A stretch of DNA of 17,198 bases from Pleurotus ostreatus/Saccharomyces cerevisiae fusant (Eukaryota; Opisthokonta): contig JAMQCK010000713.1 of the NCBI GenBank assembly GCA_024196135.1, positions 1-17,198 on the forward strand, written 5' to 3'. The notes under the pieces were generated by a model. It had not been told where the DNA came from and did not search any database. It saw only the letters and a list, made by a program, of their open reading frames with translations. Below, piece after piece: positions 1 to 9,613 of this stretch. A program made the translations under genes and the position numbers. How positions within the stretch are numbered: position 1 is the first letter of the stretch; each line of letters opens with the position of its first letter.

Positions 1-714
1 AGACGGCGTCTCTGCACTCTCGCCTCGATAGTCGCAATTGGACGAGTCACGCGAATCCGGGGATTGAAACCCGCTCGAAGAGCGCGCTCCATCGCGTCTA
101 GTATTTTTCCAGACTGTGTTGATAAGTGTGCGCCTCAGTGAATTCAACGGTACGGTGCTTACAAAGCCTGAGATACGAGTTACACAGAGATCTTCCCAAG
201 TGGACGATTGCCGTCGTATCGTTCTCGCACTTATCCAGCGGGACAATGTCGAGTGGCATTCCGGACGAAGAGCGAAGACAAAAAGCCATCCCACGACACG
301 AAGGTAGATCCTCTCTGTCTCTGGTCGCCTGACTGTCGGAGGTAGCACGTCCGCTGCCTCTAGCTTTGCGGTACAATTTCGTTCAGCTTCGTAAACGCTG
401 TTGTAAGCGCTCAAAGAAGGGGGCTGAAGATGAAGCTGATCGATGGTGGAGCTATCCGACGAAGGTAGTGGTTGCGGAGACCACTCCATCGTTCGAGACG
501 TGGCGAGGAAAACGAGGAGAAGTTTTCTGAAGATGATATTCGGCGCAACCCCTGAGTCGAACTCGAACTTGGCCATGATCGGAATCGGCAATTTGCGGTC
601 GGTACCGAGCCGCAAGCCCACCATGTTCGACACCGCACGGACTTGTCTCTGAACTTGTTGCCATCGGGTCTGAGTCGCGCACATCTTAGGGATGCTCGCG
701 AAAAGTGATGTCAT
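1..714 (-). CDS. Unrecognised open frame running off the left edge (partial, candidate)
   Basis: Read on the minus strand, this frame has no stop codon from position 753 down to position 1 (251 codons), which is long for chance at this base composition. In-frame Met codons lie at 714, 684, 624 and 576. I give 714 as the longest option; 624 is equally possible. The predicted protein begins MTSLFASIPK, has a mildly hydrophobic stretch (IIFRKLLLVFLA) about 65 residues in, and then a Ser/Pro/Gln-rich part. I recognise no domain. The stop codon, if the gene is real, lies outside the window, and introns could lie within the frame. It would be transcribed in the same direction as the homoserine kinase gene to its right. 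Alternatives are a fortuitous open frame or an exon of a gene with a different start. Confidence 0.3.
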   Translation of the reverse strand, partial: MTSLFASIPKMCATQTRWQQVQRQVRAVSNMVGLRLGTDRKLPIPIMAKFEFDSGVAPNIIFRKLLLVFLATSRTMEWSPQPLPSSDSSTIDQLHLQPPSLSAYNSVYEAERNCTAKLEAADVLPPTVRRPETERIYLRVVGWLFVFALRPECHSTLSRWISARTIRRQSSTWEDLCVTRISGFVSTVPLNSLRRTLINTVWKNTRRDGARSSSGFQSPDSRDSSNCDYRGESAETPS

Positions 715-753
715 AGCGTGGGCGCCAGCAGGCGCGCGCAACACGGTCACGCG

Positions 754-1229
754 TCAGCGTGCGTGGCGTGACGCACGCCCACAACCACCCATCCACCCGT
801 AGACTTGGGGTAAGGCGCTATAGCTGACGATAACCTGCGTCCCGTTTCTCGAAAGGAGTGAAATATTGCTCAGGACATTGACAAGGAGGCGACCTTCACA
901 TGTCAGGGCTTGTAATGCTGTGCGCTGCACAGAGGCTTCGCTGGCAGCGATGGCGACCGCCGACAAATGCTGCGACCGCCTGCGGTCACGCAGACGCATC
1001 TCTGTCAGCCTTGGGGTCGAAGAGCAGAAAATTGAACGTGTCATCCTTCCTCTCTCTTATGGAGCTCGGATATCAAAGCGTGATTTAAGAACTGGGTGCA
1101 GTACATCTACGTCCACATGGGTGTTCGGTGTTGCTCGTTTGGTCCAAGCGAGCAACCTGTGGCTTGCCACCACATATGTTATTCGTTGTTTCATTTCGCC
1201 ATGACCTATGCGCTGCGATATACAGTACT
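754..1229. other. Intergenic stretch, no gene seen
   Basis: These 476 bases lie downstream of the homoserine kinase stop codon and upstream of the left-edge open frame. Only short open frames occur on either strand (up to about 110 codons), and none shows a recognisable motif or a conserved start. The stretch probably holds the 3' untranslated region of the kinase gene and, if the left-edge gene is real, its promoter. Confidence 0.5.
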
Positions 1230-2398
1230 TCAAGAGCTCTTCTCCTCTACATTACATCCGCCAACGACTTCCAACAACTTCCAGTCGATCTCGACGCCCT
1301 GCTCGCGGAAGATCTTCCGCGCGCCCTCGGCGATAGCCTCGAAGCCGCCTGTGGCGAGGGCGAGGATCGTGGGACCAGCACCCGAGAGGCAGATGCCCAG
1401 CAGCCCGGCGTGTGTTGACGGTGTTATTGACGAGGTGACTTCTGGTAGGCCAGGGATCTGAGGAGGCTTCAGTAAAATAGATGATATTCACTCTACAGGT
1501 CGACCTACCAATGCTTTGCGGTAAGGTTGGTGCACCCTATCTTTCATAGCCTCGTAGATGAGATCAGGATCGGGCGGCTCCTGACCGAGAGCGGTCGTAA
1601 GCACCGCCAGCCGTTGCATGTTGAAGACCTGGAATTTGGGTCAGCAAGGAGCAGGGGCATTGTATGGGACAAGCATACCAAATCTTTTCGCGAGTATTCC
1701 AACGGCAGCGCCTCCCGCGCCTTCGCCGTACTCAATTCGAAGCGCGGGATGATGGCCACGGCCTTGATGCTCTTTGACCATCCGAAGCGGATGTAGTGGC
1801 CAATCCCATTCGGAGGCACAGGCGGATCCCTGCCCCAGTCCTCGCCCGCATCCGGAGGATACTCCGGAAGGACCTCACTAAGAGGGACGCTCGCAGCCTG
1901 CGTATCCCTCTCGTCCAGCTCCTTCAGATACGACCCCACGAAACCACCGACGAGTGCAGCAGTGACATTGTCGGGATGCCGCTCGACCATCAGCGCGAAG
2001 TCGAGTAAGCGCACCGTAGACAACTTGAGCTGGCCCAGCTCGTTCCCGAGCAGGACGCCAGCGATGACCGCTGCGCCCGAAGAGCCGAGACCACGGCCGA
2101 AGGGGATCTCGTTGTCGCAGTGAATTTTGAGCGCGGAGGGGAAGGAGGAGATGTCATGGCAGCGCAGAACGTAGAGCGCGACACGCGTCGTGAGGTTCTT
2201 GTACGCATCCAAGGGCACCTCGTCCGCGCCCTCGCCAGAATAGGTGATGGCTGGGGGAACAAAAGGCGTGTCAGGTGATTGCGCCGGGACGGTGACCGTC
2301 AGAGTGAGATAAAGCGACAGCGAGAGGCCCACGACGTCGAAGCCGGGGCCGATGTTCGCCGATGTGGCTGGCACGCGTATTTTGAAGGTGCGCGACAT
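1230..2398 (-). CDS. THR1: Homoserine kinase (GHMP kinase family)
   Basis: The enzyme phosphorylates L-homoserine with ATP to O-phosphohomoserine, the step before threonine synthase, in the cytosol. Three exons fit: 1679-2398, 1509-1628 and 1230-1457, with introns of 50 nt (1629-1678) and 51 nt (1458-1508), both GT-AG and phase 0. The product is 355 aa, close to the roughly 357 aa of the yeast enzyme. The GHMP motifs are in order: N-terminal substrate motif PATSANIGPGFD (residues 10-21), the ATP-binding glycine-rich loop IPFGRGLGSSGAA (98-110), HPDN just after it, and the C-terminal motif CLSGAGPT (303-310). The frame stays open upstream to 2674, but MSRTFKIRVPATSANIGPG matches the family's N-terminus, so 2398 is chosen as start. 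It is divergent from the gene at 2659. It looks intact. Confidence 0.96.
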
Positions 2399-2658
2399 GG
2401 TGGTCGCTGGCAAGAAGGACGTACAGCCGCTAATGACTCGCAACAAAGAACTTGATTTTTGGGGATAACCCAGGGCATCGGCAGCGTGTCCAAGCGCGGC
2501 GCTGACCACGTGGTCTGTCAGGCGCTGGAACAAGTTCCCGAATTGGGCGAGTCTAAATTGTCCTCTTCTCCGACGCTCTCGAGACGCGTGCAGCGCGACG
2601 CGTCCTTTGTTGATTAGGCGCCCGTGCCCGCGCCGCATCACCCCCAGTACTCCCCACA
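2399..2658. promoter_or_regulatory. Divergent promoter between THR1 and the Gln/Tyr-rich protein gene
   Basis: The 260 bases separate two start codons that point away from each other, so both promoters must lie here or overlap the genes. Pyrimidine-rich runs occur on the plus strand (for example around 2561-2580 and 2638-2656, just before the ATG at 2659). No clear TATA box was seen. The interval contains the Gcn4/Cpc1-like core noted separately. Confidence 0.6.
2434..2439 (+). promoter_or_regulatory. TGACTC, possible Gcn4/Cpc1-type site
   Basis: The sequence AATGACTCG contains the TGACTC core bound by the bZIP regulator of general amino-acid control (Gcn4 in yeast, Cpc1 in filamentous fungi). 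The full consensus TGACTCA has one mismatch here, G for the final A. It sits 36 bases upstream of the THR1 start codon, so it may fall in the 5' leader. Threonine-pathway genes are known Gcn4 targets in yeast; use of this copy is inferred. Confidence 0.3.
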
Positions 2659-5154
2659 ATGGCGCGCGCAACACGCTCGGCGGTCGACCACGAAAAGGTC
2701 GAAGATGAAGGCGCGGCGTTACCGCCGCAAAAATCGACGAAATCGGCAGGCAAGAAGCGCAAGCGCGTCGCTGGCGAGGATGAGGAGCCCCTGGCGAAGC
2801 AGCAGCGGTCTGAGAGCGCGGACGCGGATGCGGCGAAGGCCCCCACGCCTGTCGCGCTCCCGTACGCAGGCGACGCGCATATGCCGCAGGAGGATGCGCA
2901 GAAGATGTTGGACGTTCTAGAAGCGTGCGTTGGCTGCCCTTGTAGCTTCTGTGTTCCCACTAACTCCCCCTAGTATTGACGATCAATGTCTGCTGGATCG
3001 AGTCTTTCCCCTCCCCATCGAGCCAACATCGTCAGAACCGGCGTCTCACTCCCTGCGCAACCTCCTTCAGAACCCGTCCCAATACCCTCTATCAGCCTTT
3101 CGAGTGCGTGCCACATCCATATGTACATCCCTTTCATACTCAACTTGACCCCCACAGCACGCCATCCGCAGTCTGCGACCCATATCTGCCCACTTCAGCA
3201 GCCGCTCCGAGTCCCCAGCCGCCCGACAAGAGTACTTCTGCGACCGCGCCTCAGCACTTCTAGAGGACATATCGCGCCATATAGTACCCCTGCCTCTAGA
3301 CCAGGACGTTGCCTCCCTCCTACCAGACGAATCTGGGCCTTCCGAAGAACCCTCTTTCGACTTCCCGCGGGCGCCAACCCGCTACGCGCTCGTGCAGCAC
3401 CTCCCCACCGGCGACCTTTGGACCTCTCTCAACTCCGACTCAGTAGACGACAAGGACATCAAAGACCTCTCCACAGGCTATGCCGAGCTCGTCGCCGTCA
3501 TCCCCGAAGCCGCGCCCGAGCCTGCGTCTCTCAAGAATGTCCCGACGCTCGGCTCGTATTGCGCGCGCACGTATCCGAAGACGCGGGTGCCCATGGAGCC
3601 GCGGGTGTGGACCTGTGGTTCGTTCATTGACTACGGGCCGTATACGAGCTTCGCGCCGGAGTTTGAGCAGGATGCAATGGAGATTGGTCGCGAGCAGCTG
3701 GGGGAGGTCATCTGGTACGAGGAGGAGAGAAGAAGAATACGAAAGTTGCAGAACGCGCAGCGGAAGGCGCGAGCGTTGCGGGCGAAGATGCAAGCGGAGG
3801 CGTCGACGTCGACCTCGAATGGAGAAGGCTCGAGTACGGATGTTGTCATGGGAGAGGTGGCTGAGACGGAACCTGTTGACTGGCGAAAACAGCTGGAAGG
3901 CCTGCTACCAGAAGAAGCCATCGAGGGTGTCATGGACGCGCTACAGACCGCCGAGCTGGAAACAACAGTCCAAGAACTCTTGGAGCGGAACGTGCGCGCT
4001 ATCGAGCGACTAGAGGACTTGCAGCGCGCACGCTTAACAGCATATGGTGGCGAGAAGAGCACAGTCGAAGAAGGATCGGAAGAATGGGAACTTGGTGCGT
4101 GCCATCTCCTCGAATTCTCGTTCGCCAGCTTACAAAGGCCTCAGCCCAAAACATCACGAACTCCCTCACCCTCCTCATGTCCCTCCGGCCTCGCAAATCC
4201 GGCTCTTCCACCGACGAGGCGCCCCTCATACCCCCTGATCATGTATTGCACAAGCTCACTGCAACCCTGCCAACAAATGCGACCGCTGGCTGGCGCGGCA
4301 CGCTCCCCGCCGGCAAATCCGCCGCGCGCGACAACTCGACCCTCAAGGTCCGCCCTGTTGTCCCGCCCGTCGCGAACGGTGCCCCAGCGACCCCCTCTAC
4401 CCCTCAAGCCCCGAGTCAGTACTACTCATCGTCGTACGGCGGGTACCAGCCGAAGCAGCCGGCGTATCAGCCGCAGCAGCCGGCGTATGCGGCGACGCAG
4501 CCTGCGTACCATCAGCCGGCGACGTCGGCGTACACATATACGCCTTTGCAAGCAGGGCAGTCGTACGCGACGTCGTACGGGCAGCCGGCGGCGCAGCAGC
4601 AGCAGCAGACACAACAGCAGCCGACACCGTACTACGGCGGGCAGTATGCCTATGCCGGTCAACAACCCGCCTATCAGGCGCAGCCTCAGCAGCCCGTGTA
4701 TGCGCAGTCTCAGCAGCAGTATGCGCAACCGCAACAAGGCTATTGGCAGCAGGCCGCGTATAGCCAGCAGCAACAGCAACAACCGCAAGCGGCTTACGGG
4801 CAGCAAGCGGCGGCGTACGGACAGCAGCCGGCGTATGGGCAGCAGTACGGGCAGACGGGCGGCTACTACGCGAACGGCGCGAGCTGGTACAATGCTACGC
4901 AGGCGCAGGCCGCGCAGCCGGCGTCGGGGCGGGGGACCCCGGTGGCGGGTGCGACGGCGTATGGCGCGACGGCGTACAGTCCGGTCGCGGTAGCGAATAC
5001 CGTGACAGGCGGGGGGTACCAGGGGCAGCAGCAGGGTGAGTTGGGTGTGTAGATGGTGTTTGGGAGGATGGTGGCTGATGCGAGCTTTTCAGGCGTAGCA
5101 CCGACCCTACCAGCACACTTGCAGCGTACGGCGACGACGACGTATCAGCCGTGA
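2659..5154 (+). CDS. Nuclear-looking protein with prion-like Gln/Tyr-rich C-terminal tail, unknown function
   Basis: Five exons fit with consistent phases: 2659-2924, 2974-3103, 3158-4094, 4145-5035 and 5093-5154. The introns are 49, 54, 50 and 57 nt with GTGCGT or GTGAGT donors; the product is 761 aa. Residues 1-88 are charged and include a basic cluster KKRKR (32-36) typical of nuclear localisation. The middle part is mostly helical and acidic, with a charged likely coiled coil around the EEERRRIRKLQNAQRKARAL segment and a second helical stretch before residue 445. A short LRPRKSG motif follows intron 3. From about residue 530 to 740 the protein is low complexity: repeated QPAY, YGQQ and QQQ units like those of FUS/EWS-type or yeast prion-like domains. 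I do not recognise the family. A transcription or chromatin-complex subunit is a guess from composition only. Confidence 0.85.
4417..4911 (+). repeat. Low-complexity Gln/Tyr/Ala/Pro-coding repeats
   Basis: Within exon 4 of the preceding gene, CAG/CAA runs alternate with TAC/TAT and GCG/CCG codons, giving units such as QPAYQPQQPAY and YGQQPAYGQQYG. The units are degenerate rather than exact tandem copies. Such tracts are prone to length change and commonly form phase-separating or prion-like domains; that behaviour is inferred here. Confidence 0.8.
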
Positions 5155-5519
5155 GCGCGGAGCTTTTTTGGATGGTTCGCAAGAGTTGTCCTGTCGTGCT
5201 TTTGGCTCCCTGTGCAGTACAGTGTCTCCTATGCTTACATTATTCGCTCTCGAATAGCTCATACTTTACCATCTTTTGGCGGACGCATAACCCGCTTAGT
5301 ATTAGAACGAATGTTCACACTTGGTTGTATATCCCGTGCTATGTTGCTTGCTGTACTGGCTCTGAAGCAAGGCTAGGAGCTTTCGCTGGCGTCGCCGGTC
5401 TCGAAGTTGAACTTCGCATTATTTGCTCGGAGTCTCACGTGATCCGAACGCGCTGTGGCGCGTCTGCTCGCTGTCTCCCACGTCCTCAAACTAGCCTTAA
5501 TCCAAGCTACGTCCCCGCC
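5155..5519. other. Intergenic region between two plus-strand genes
   Basis: These 365 bases must hold the 3' untranslated region and terminator of the Gln/Tyr-rich protein gene and the promoter of the gene starting at 5520. A frame in phase with the downstream gene is open from 5151, but it lacks motifs and includes a cysteine/hydrophobic-rich translation that looks fortuitous. The sequence CCCGCCATG gives the 5520 start a good fungal initiation context. Confidence 0.5.
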
Positions 5520-7872
5520 ATGCGCTACTTTCTGCGTCCGCATCCCTCCCTGGGTCACGCACAGCAACAGCAACCGACAAGCACCCCTCACCCTGCTCAT
5601 GATGCCCTCGAAGTCTGCGAAATGCCCGAGCTCAACTACGAAGAGCATGGCTATCTGCGATCGCCGCCTACCTCTGCAACCCCTGGACCTTCGTCTAGTC
5701 GACATGACGCGTCTTCTGAGCCTACGCATACACCTCACGGGACTGCAAGTCGTCGAACCTTGGCTCACTATCAGTCGGCGATTCGTTTGAAAGCCAATGT
5801 GGAGAAGTCCCTCAAGGAGGCGCGCGCGACGATGAACTTTTGGCGGAAGAAGGCTCGGGAGGATATGGACTACGTCATGACGCCCTCGACGTCGAAAGCC
5901 TCGTCCGTGGGGAGTGAAGGGGGCGCGCAGGACCACTTGACGCCTGCGAGGCGGGCGGCGGTGGAGGCGTTGCTGGAGCGGTATCGGGCGCATGCGGCGG
6001 GAGGATCGGCCCATAGCTCGACGGATGATGACTCGGAGGTGCGCTGGGCGGCAATAACCCTCGATATATGCGCTCACATCAACTCTCCAGAGCTTCAGCG
6101 ACGGCCTCACGCTCGACTCCATCCGTTTCGTGGCCGGCGCGACCCCGGACGAGCTCGCTTCCATCTTCACCTCGGAAACTGCAGTCTCTGGCGCCCTTTC
6201 CGCGATCTGCGATATCTTGTCCTCCGACGGCGTCATACCATCGGACGAGGGGAAGCACGGCTCGCGCACGCCCTCGCCCACTCCGTCCACCTCTTCGTCT
6301 ACGCCGACAGTCCCTGCCGCCGAACCCGCGTCAAGAATACCTCAGCTTACTCGACCTCGCGGCCTGTCTCTGAGCTCTACGGCTACTTCCACGCCGACCA
6401 AGCAAGTCCCTGCATCGACCGTCAAGCTCGTCCAAACTCGATCCCGCACGCAAGCCGACCGGTCTATTGATTCTGCCATCAGCTCGCCGTCTCGCTTCCG
6501 GTCTCTGGCTGCGCTGAGGAGTGCTCGCTCGTCTATCTCGTCAAGTCCTCGAACTTCGATTGGTCATCGAGCTATGACGCCGCCTCCTGCTCCCGCTCTG
6601 CATTCGACGCCTCCGAAGCCGCCCGCCTCTCGTCTCCGTCGCCCTACCGTGTCCTCCGCGCTTAAGGCGGTCGATAGCCCAACGTCGACTTCAATGATGC
6701 ATCAAGCTGACTCGCCGTTGCGCCCTCGCAAGAGCAGTATATCTGCATCTCAAGACGAACCACACACGCCGTACAAGTCACCCTACGCTAGCTCATCCTT
6801 GCCTGCTCGCTCACGAACGAAGATTGGCTCGACACCGCTCAGTCCAATACGCTTTGCCGATGCGCCGAGTCCGCCGCGCGTGGTCACGTCGCTCAGCAAG
6901 CCCGGCTCTTTGCTCAACAAACCGACATCTTCGCTCAGCACGCCTGGTGAATCGCTCACACGTCCTGCTCCCTCGGCCGCTCGACCTACTCCTTCGCCCG
7001 CACGACCTTCCCTTATACGGCCCGCGAGACCTGCTTCATCGCTCAACAGTCGCTCACGAGCTCCGTCATTTACCTCGACTCCGCCTCCTGTTCGCCCGCA
7101 TACTTCGCTCGCTTCGCATGCGACCACTTCACTCGCCTCTCCTACGCACACCTCGCTCGCTTCGCACGCGCAAACTCCCCTTGCCACGCACGCGCATACC
7201 ACGCTCGCCTCGCACACTCGCTGGCCCATCCGCGGAACGCCGCCGCTGGTCATCAAGAAGAAGAAGTCGGCGGGGGCGGTGGGTGGTGAGGCTGCGCTGC
7301 CGATGGCGATGGCGAGTGTTGCTCCGCGACCGACTATTGGCTCTGCTTCGCGAACAGCGAATGGATCTGCACCGCGAATAGCGATTGGCGTTGCTTCGCG
7401 AACGACGAGTGGTTTTGCTCCGCGAACGACGAATGACTCAACTCCGCGACCAGCAATCGGTATTGCCTCGCGAGCCACAAATGCTTTAGCTCCGCGGCAG
7501 ACACCTCGGTCTACGGTGGTGCGAACTACTATGGCCATCGAGAAGACTATATCGTCGGGTGGGACCTCGCAGTCGACACCAACAACGCTTACGAGGACGC
7601 CTGCGATCTCGAGGGCGAGCATGAAACCGTCTTATGCGGGGAGGGAGACTGGAGGTGGTGGGAAGGAGCCCGTTCGCGGCGAGGAGTTCGGCCGCAAAGA
7701 AGGTTTGCGGACGCTCGACCAGGACGCGCTCGTGGTCATGTCGCCCGCGCGCGATCATGGGTCGGTGCAGAGGATGGACGCGGAGCTGGCGGTGAATCGG
7801 GCGCGGGACGGGGGGCAGGTGAAGGTGTCTAGTTTGAGGCGGCCGGGCGGGTCGTGGAGGTATAGGATATGA
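5520..7872 (+). CDS. Basic Ser/Pro/Thr-rich repeat protein, unknown function
   Basis: Two exons, 5520-6038 and 6091-7872, flank a 52-nt intron (GTGCGC...CTCTCCAG, phase 0); the product is 766 aa. The N-terminal part holds the only folded-looking piece: a charged helix at about residues 81-120 (LAHYQSAIRLKANVEKSLKE, then FWRKKARE). Across the intron the sequence reads SFSDGLTLDSIRFVAGATPD and then a helical segment ASIFTSETAVSGALSAICDI. The remaining 500 or so residues are disordered, basic and rich in Ser, Pro, Thr and Ala with many SP/TP sites, and include two arrays of 8-residue repeats. Long disordered basic tails with SP/TP sites are common in cytoskeletal, kinetochore and cell-cycle proteins, but I cannot assign a family. 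An alternative acceptor at 6098 breaks phase, which supports the one at 6090. Confidence 0.82.
7099..7218 (+). repeat. 24-bp coding repeat, 5 units (consensus HTSLASHA)
   Basis: Five consecutive in-frame 24-bp units encode HTSLASHA, TTSLASPT, HTSLASHA, QTPLATHA and HTTLASHT. The Leu-Ala pair is invariant and the Ser/Thr positions vary, so this is an imperfect but clear tandem array inside the Ser/Pro-rich protein. Confidence 0.85.
7315..7506 (+). repeat. 24-bp coding repeat, 8 units (consensus GxA[PS]R[TP][AT][NI])
   Basis: Eight in-frame 24-bp units encode octapeptides such as GSASRTAN, GSAPRIAI, GVASRTTS, GFAPRTTN and GIASRATN. Pro and Ser largely alternate at position 4, suggesting that a 48-bp double unit was the copy length at some stage. 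It uses the same 24-bp period as the array at 7099 but an unrelated consensus. Confidence 0.85.
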
Positions 7873-7990
7873 AGGCTGTAACAACCGGTCGCTAGCTACT
7901 TGGTTCGTGCCGTCTCTGCTTGCCTGTGTTTTCTGTTATTTAGTAAGGCAAACAGAGATTCGATGAAACGTCGTACCTTCGGTGTCAGTA
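7873..7990. terminator. Convergent 3' spacer
   Basis: The plus-strand Ser/Pro-rich gene and the minus-strand BTB-1 gene end only 118 bases apart, tail to tail, so both 3' untranslated regions must share or overlap this stretch. AT-rich TTATTTAGTAAGG near 7936 may contribute to 3'-end formation; no strict AATAAA is present. It also marks the boundary between ordinary genes and the BTB array. Confidence 0.4.
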
Positions 7991-9613
7991 CTAAGAACGC
8001 AAATGTTCTTCCCTGAGCTGCACGAGCTGCATGGTAAGAGAGATCCCCAGTTCTTCCGCGTCCTGCGCTGTGAGGCTTGAATCGCGTCGTATCACGGCCT
8101 GTATACTATCTACCGCCCAACCCACGCCTATTTTATGCTTGATTGAATACTTGATTTTCTGAATATCGGTGAGTGCATCCAGATGGTCCAGTGCGTTGAC
8201 TGCAACTCGGCAGACTTCTTCCATCTTGTATCTCTCGGCCAGCCTCAACACGGACTCCCACTTCGTGGTACATCCCTTGTTCGCTGTCTCGGACCTGAAA
8301 ACCCAATGAATCACCAGATCAAAACCTCGAAGGCCTTTCCTCCCTCGCAACGCACCACTCATAAGGAGAGTCATAGAAAAACCATATGAGCGCATTCCAA
8401 TCTGTGTGTGCGCCCTCCAGAGCTTTAGGATGCGTTGGAGCAGCCCCCTCCTTGACATATCCAGGATTGTCAGGCAGAGAAAGCGTGTCAGAGAAGACGC
8501 GAGTGGCCCTCTTTAAGTGATACGAATGAAGCTGGAGGATCTTTCCCTCGACCTATGCGATAGTCAGGCCCAAGACTGAATTCCTCGATATGTACGCACC
8601 TTGATATAGAGGTCACCCAGGGCGGAGCCCCAAGCATTGGAACGATCTTGTAACTCAGAGACACGATGTATAGCCCCTACAATACCTCGACCGTGAGTCT
8701 GTGTTTTCGGCGGAGCAAACATGAGGGGCGTACGGCTAATGCCTTCCCAGTCAATCGAATCGATGATGGGGTTCACGTCGGATGGTTCCGGACAGGCGTG
8801 CGAGTGTTCGTAGTTATCTAAGCATATGTGCATACCCATGTGGCAGGGAGCATAAGCGTCGCAAGTGTCGCATATCGAGTCGTCGCAATCGGAATCCCTG
8901 CGCCCCGCTGAGTGTGCGTATTCTTCTCGTGCACGAGCTAGAACGGCCGACACGTCGAAGCCTAGCTGACGCATCTCGACAGCGGATAAAGGTGTCTCAC
9001 GAGAGATGACTTTTTGCAGTTCCCCTTGCACCAGCGTCTTGCTTAGCCCATGCTTGGCGCAGAGAGATATCCTGCGTATGTCATCAAGCAGCGCCTCCCC
9101 CCGGATGAGGGCGCAGGTGGCGACCCTGGCGATGTCAGGCATGGCATATTTTTCGGCGAGCAATACCACAGACTCCCATCGCTCATTTGTGTCATTCGTG
9201 ATCGAGTCGACCCTTGGGGCCCTGCAGTTGCAATATTAACTCGCGTTGATACAGTTGAGGCAGGGGGATCGCACCATGAATAACCTGATTCGTAGAAGAA
9301 CCATAAGAGAGCTTCAAATTCACCAGCGCGCACGTCATCGAGGGCGATGGGGCGGTCGTCAGCCTCGCTTCCTGCTGAGTTCCAGCTGGCAGGTGGCGTA
9401 GTCTCCAGTAAGTTGTCGAAGTAGGTCGTCGCTCGCGAGAGGTGATAGGAATGGAATCGAAACAAGGTTCTCTCGATCTTTTCGTTGTTCAGTGAACGAT
9501 GTATATGCATAGACGAGATTGAATCCACTCACTCTGAAGATGACATCGCCTTCTGCCAAATAGTACTTGTCGCTGCGAGTAGGCGGTGCGCTTGATTCAC
9601 TGGATTCCTTCAT
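7991..9613 (-). CDS. Dual BTB/POZ-domain protein (BTB-1), C-terminus shortened
   Basis: Exons from 5' to 3': 9533-9613, 9275-9477, 8600-9221, 8356-8552 and 7991-8294, giving 468 aa. If a 39-nt in-phase intron-like segment (8647-8685) is spliced, the product is 455 aa. Module 1 starts at AEGDVIFR, continues RFHSYHLSRATTYFD, ALLWFFYESGYSW, WESVVLLAEKY and DDIRRISLCAKHG. A Cys/His linker follows at residues 221-238 (CHMGMHIC, then H and C). Module 2 begins at GDLYIK and repeats the same order (QLHSYHLKRATRVFSD, IWFFYDSPYEW, KWESVLRLAERYKM, DIQKIKYSIKHK). The HSxHLxRA segment is the BTB dimer-core motif. The helical part after WES matches the C-terminal region of Agaricomycete BTB proteins. Unlike its three paralogues it stops (TAG, 7991-7993) before the last intron, so the final ALEEIV-type exon is missing. 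Start 9613 is chosen by alignment with BTB-3; an in-frame Met at 9676 is possible. Confidence 0.88.

Noticed and set aside
45..75. GGGATTGAAACCC-like sequence resembling a tRNA T-arm
   Set aside because: The five-base stem and seven-base loop of a T-arm cannot be formed with correct pairing, and no acceptor or anticodon arms are found at the right distance.
4426..4806. Leu/Arg-rich minus-strand open frame opposite the Gln/Tyr tail
   Set aside because: It is the antisense of CAG/CAA and TAC-rich codons and gives only a Leu-Leu-Arg low-complexity translation.
5373..6290. 305-codon minus-strand open frame opposite the Ser/Pro-rich gene
   Set aside because: It overlies the plus-strand gene, which has a good start, a clean intron and repeats in frame. 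The antisense translation is Arg-rich without motifs, as expected for a shadow of GC-rich coding sequence.
6783..7622. 279-codon minus-strand open frame opposite the repeat region
   Set aside because: Its Val/Gly/Ala/Glu repeats are the antisense reading of the 24-bp coding repeats; there is no independent start context or domain.
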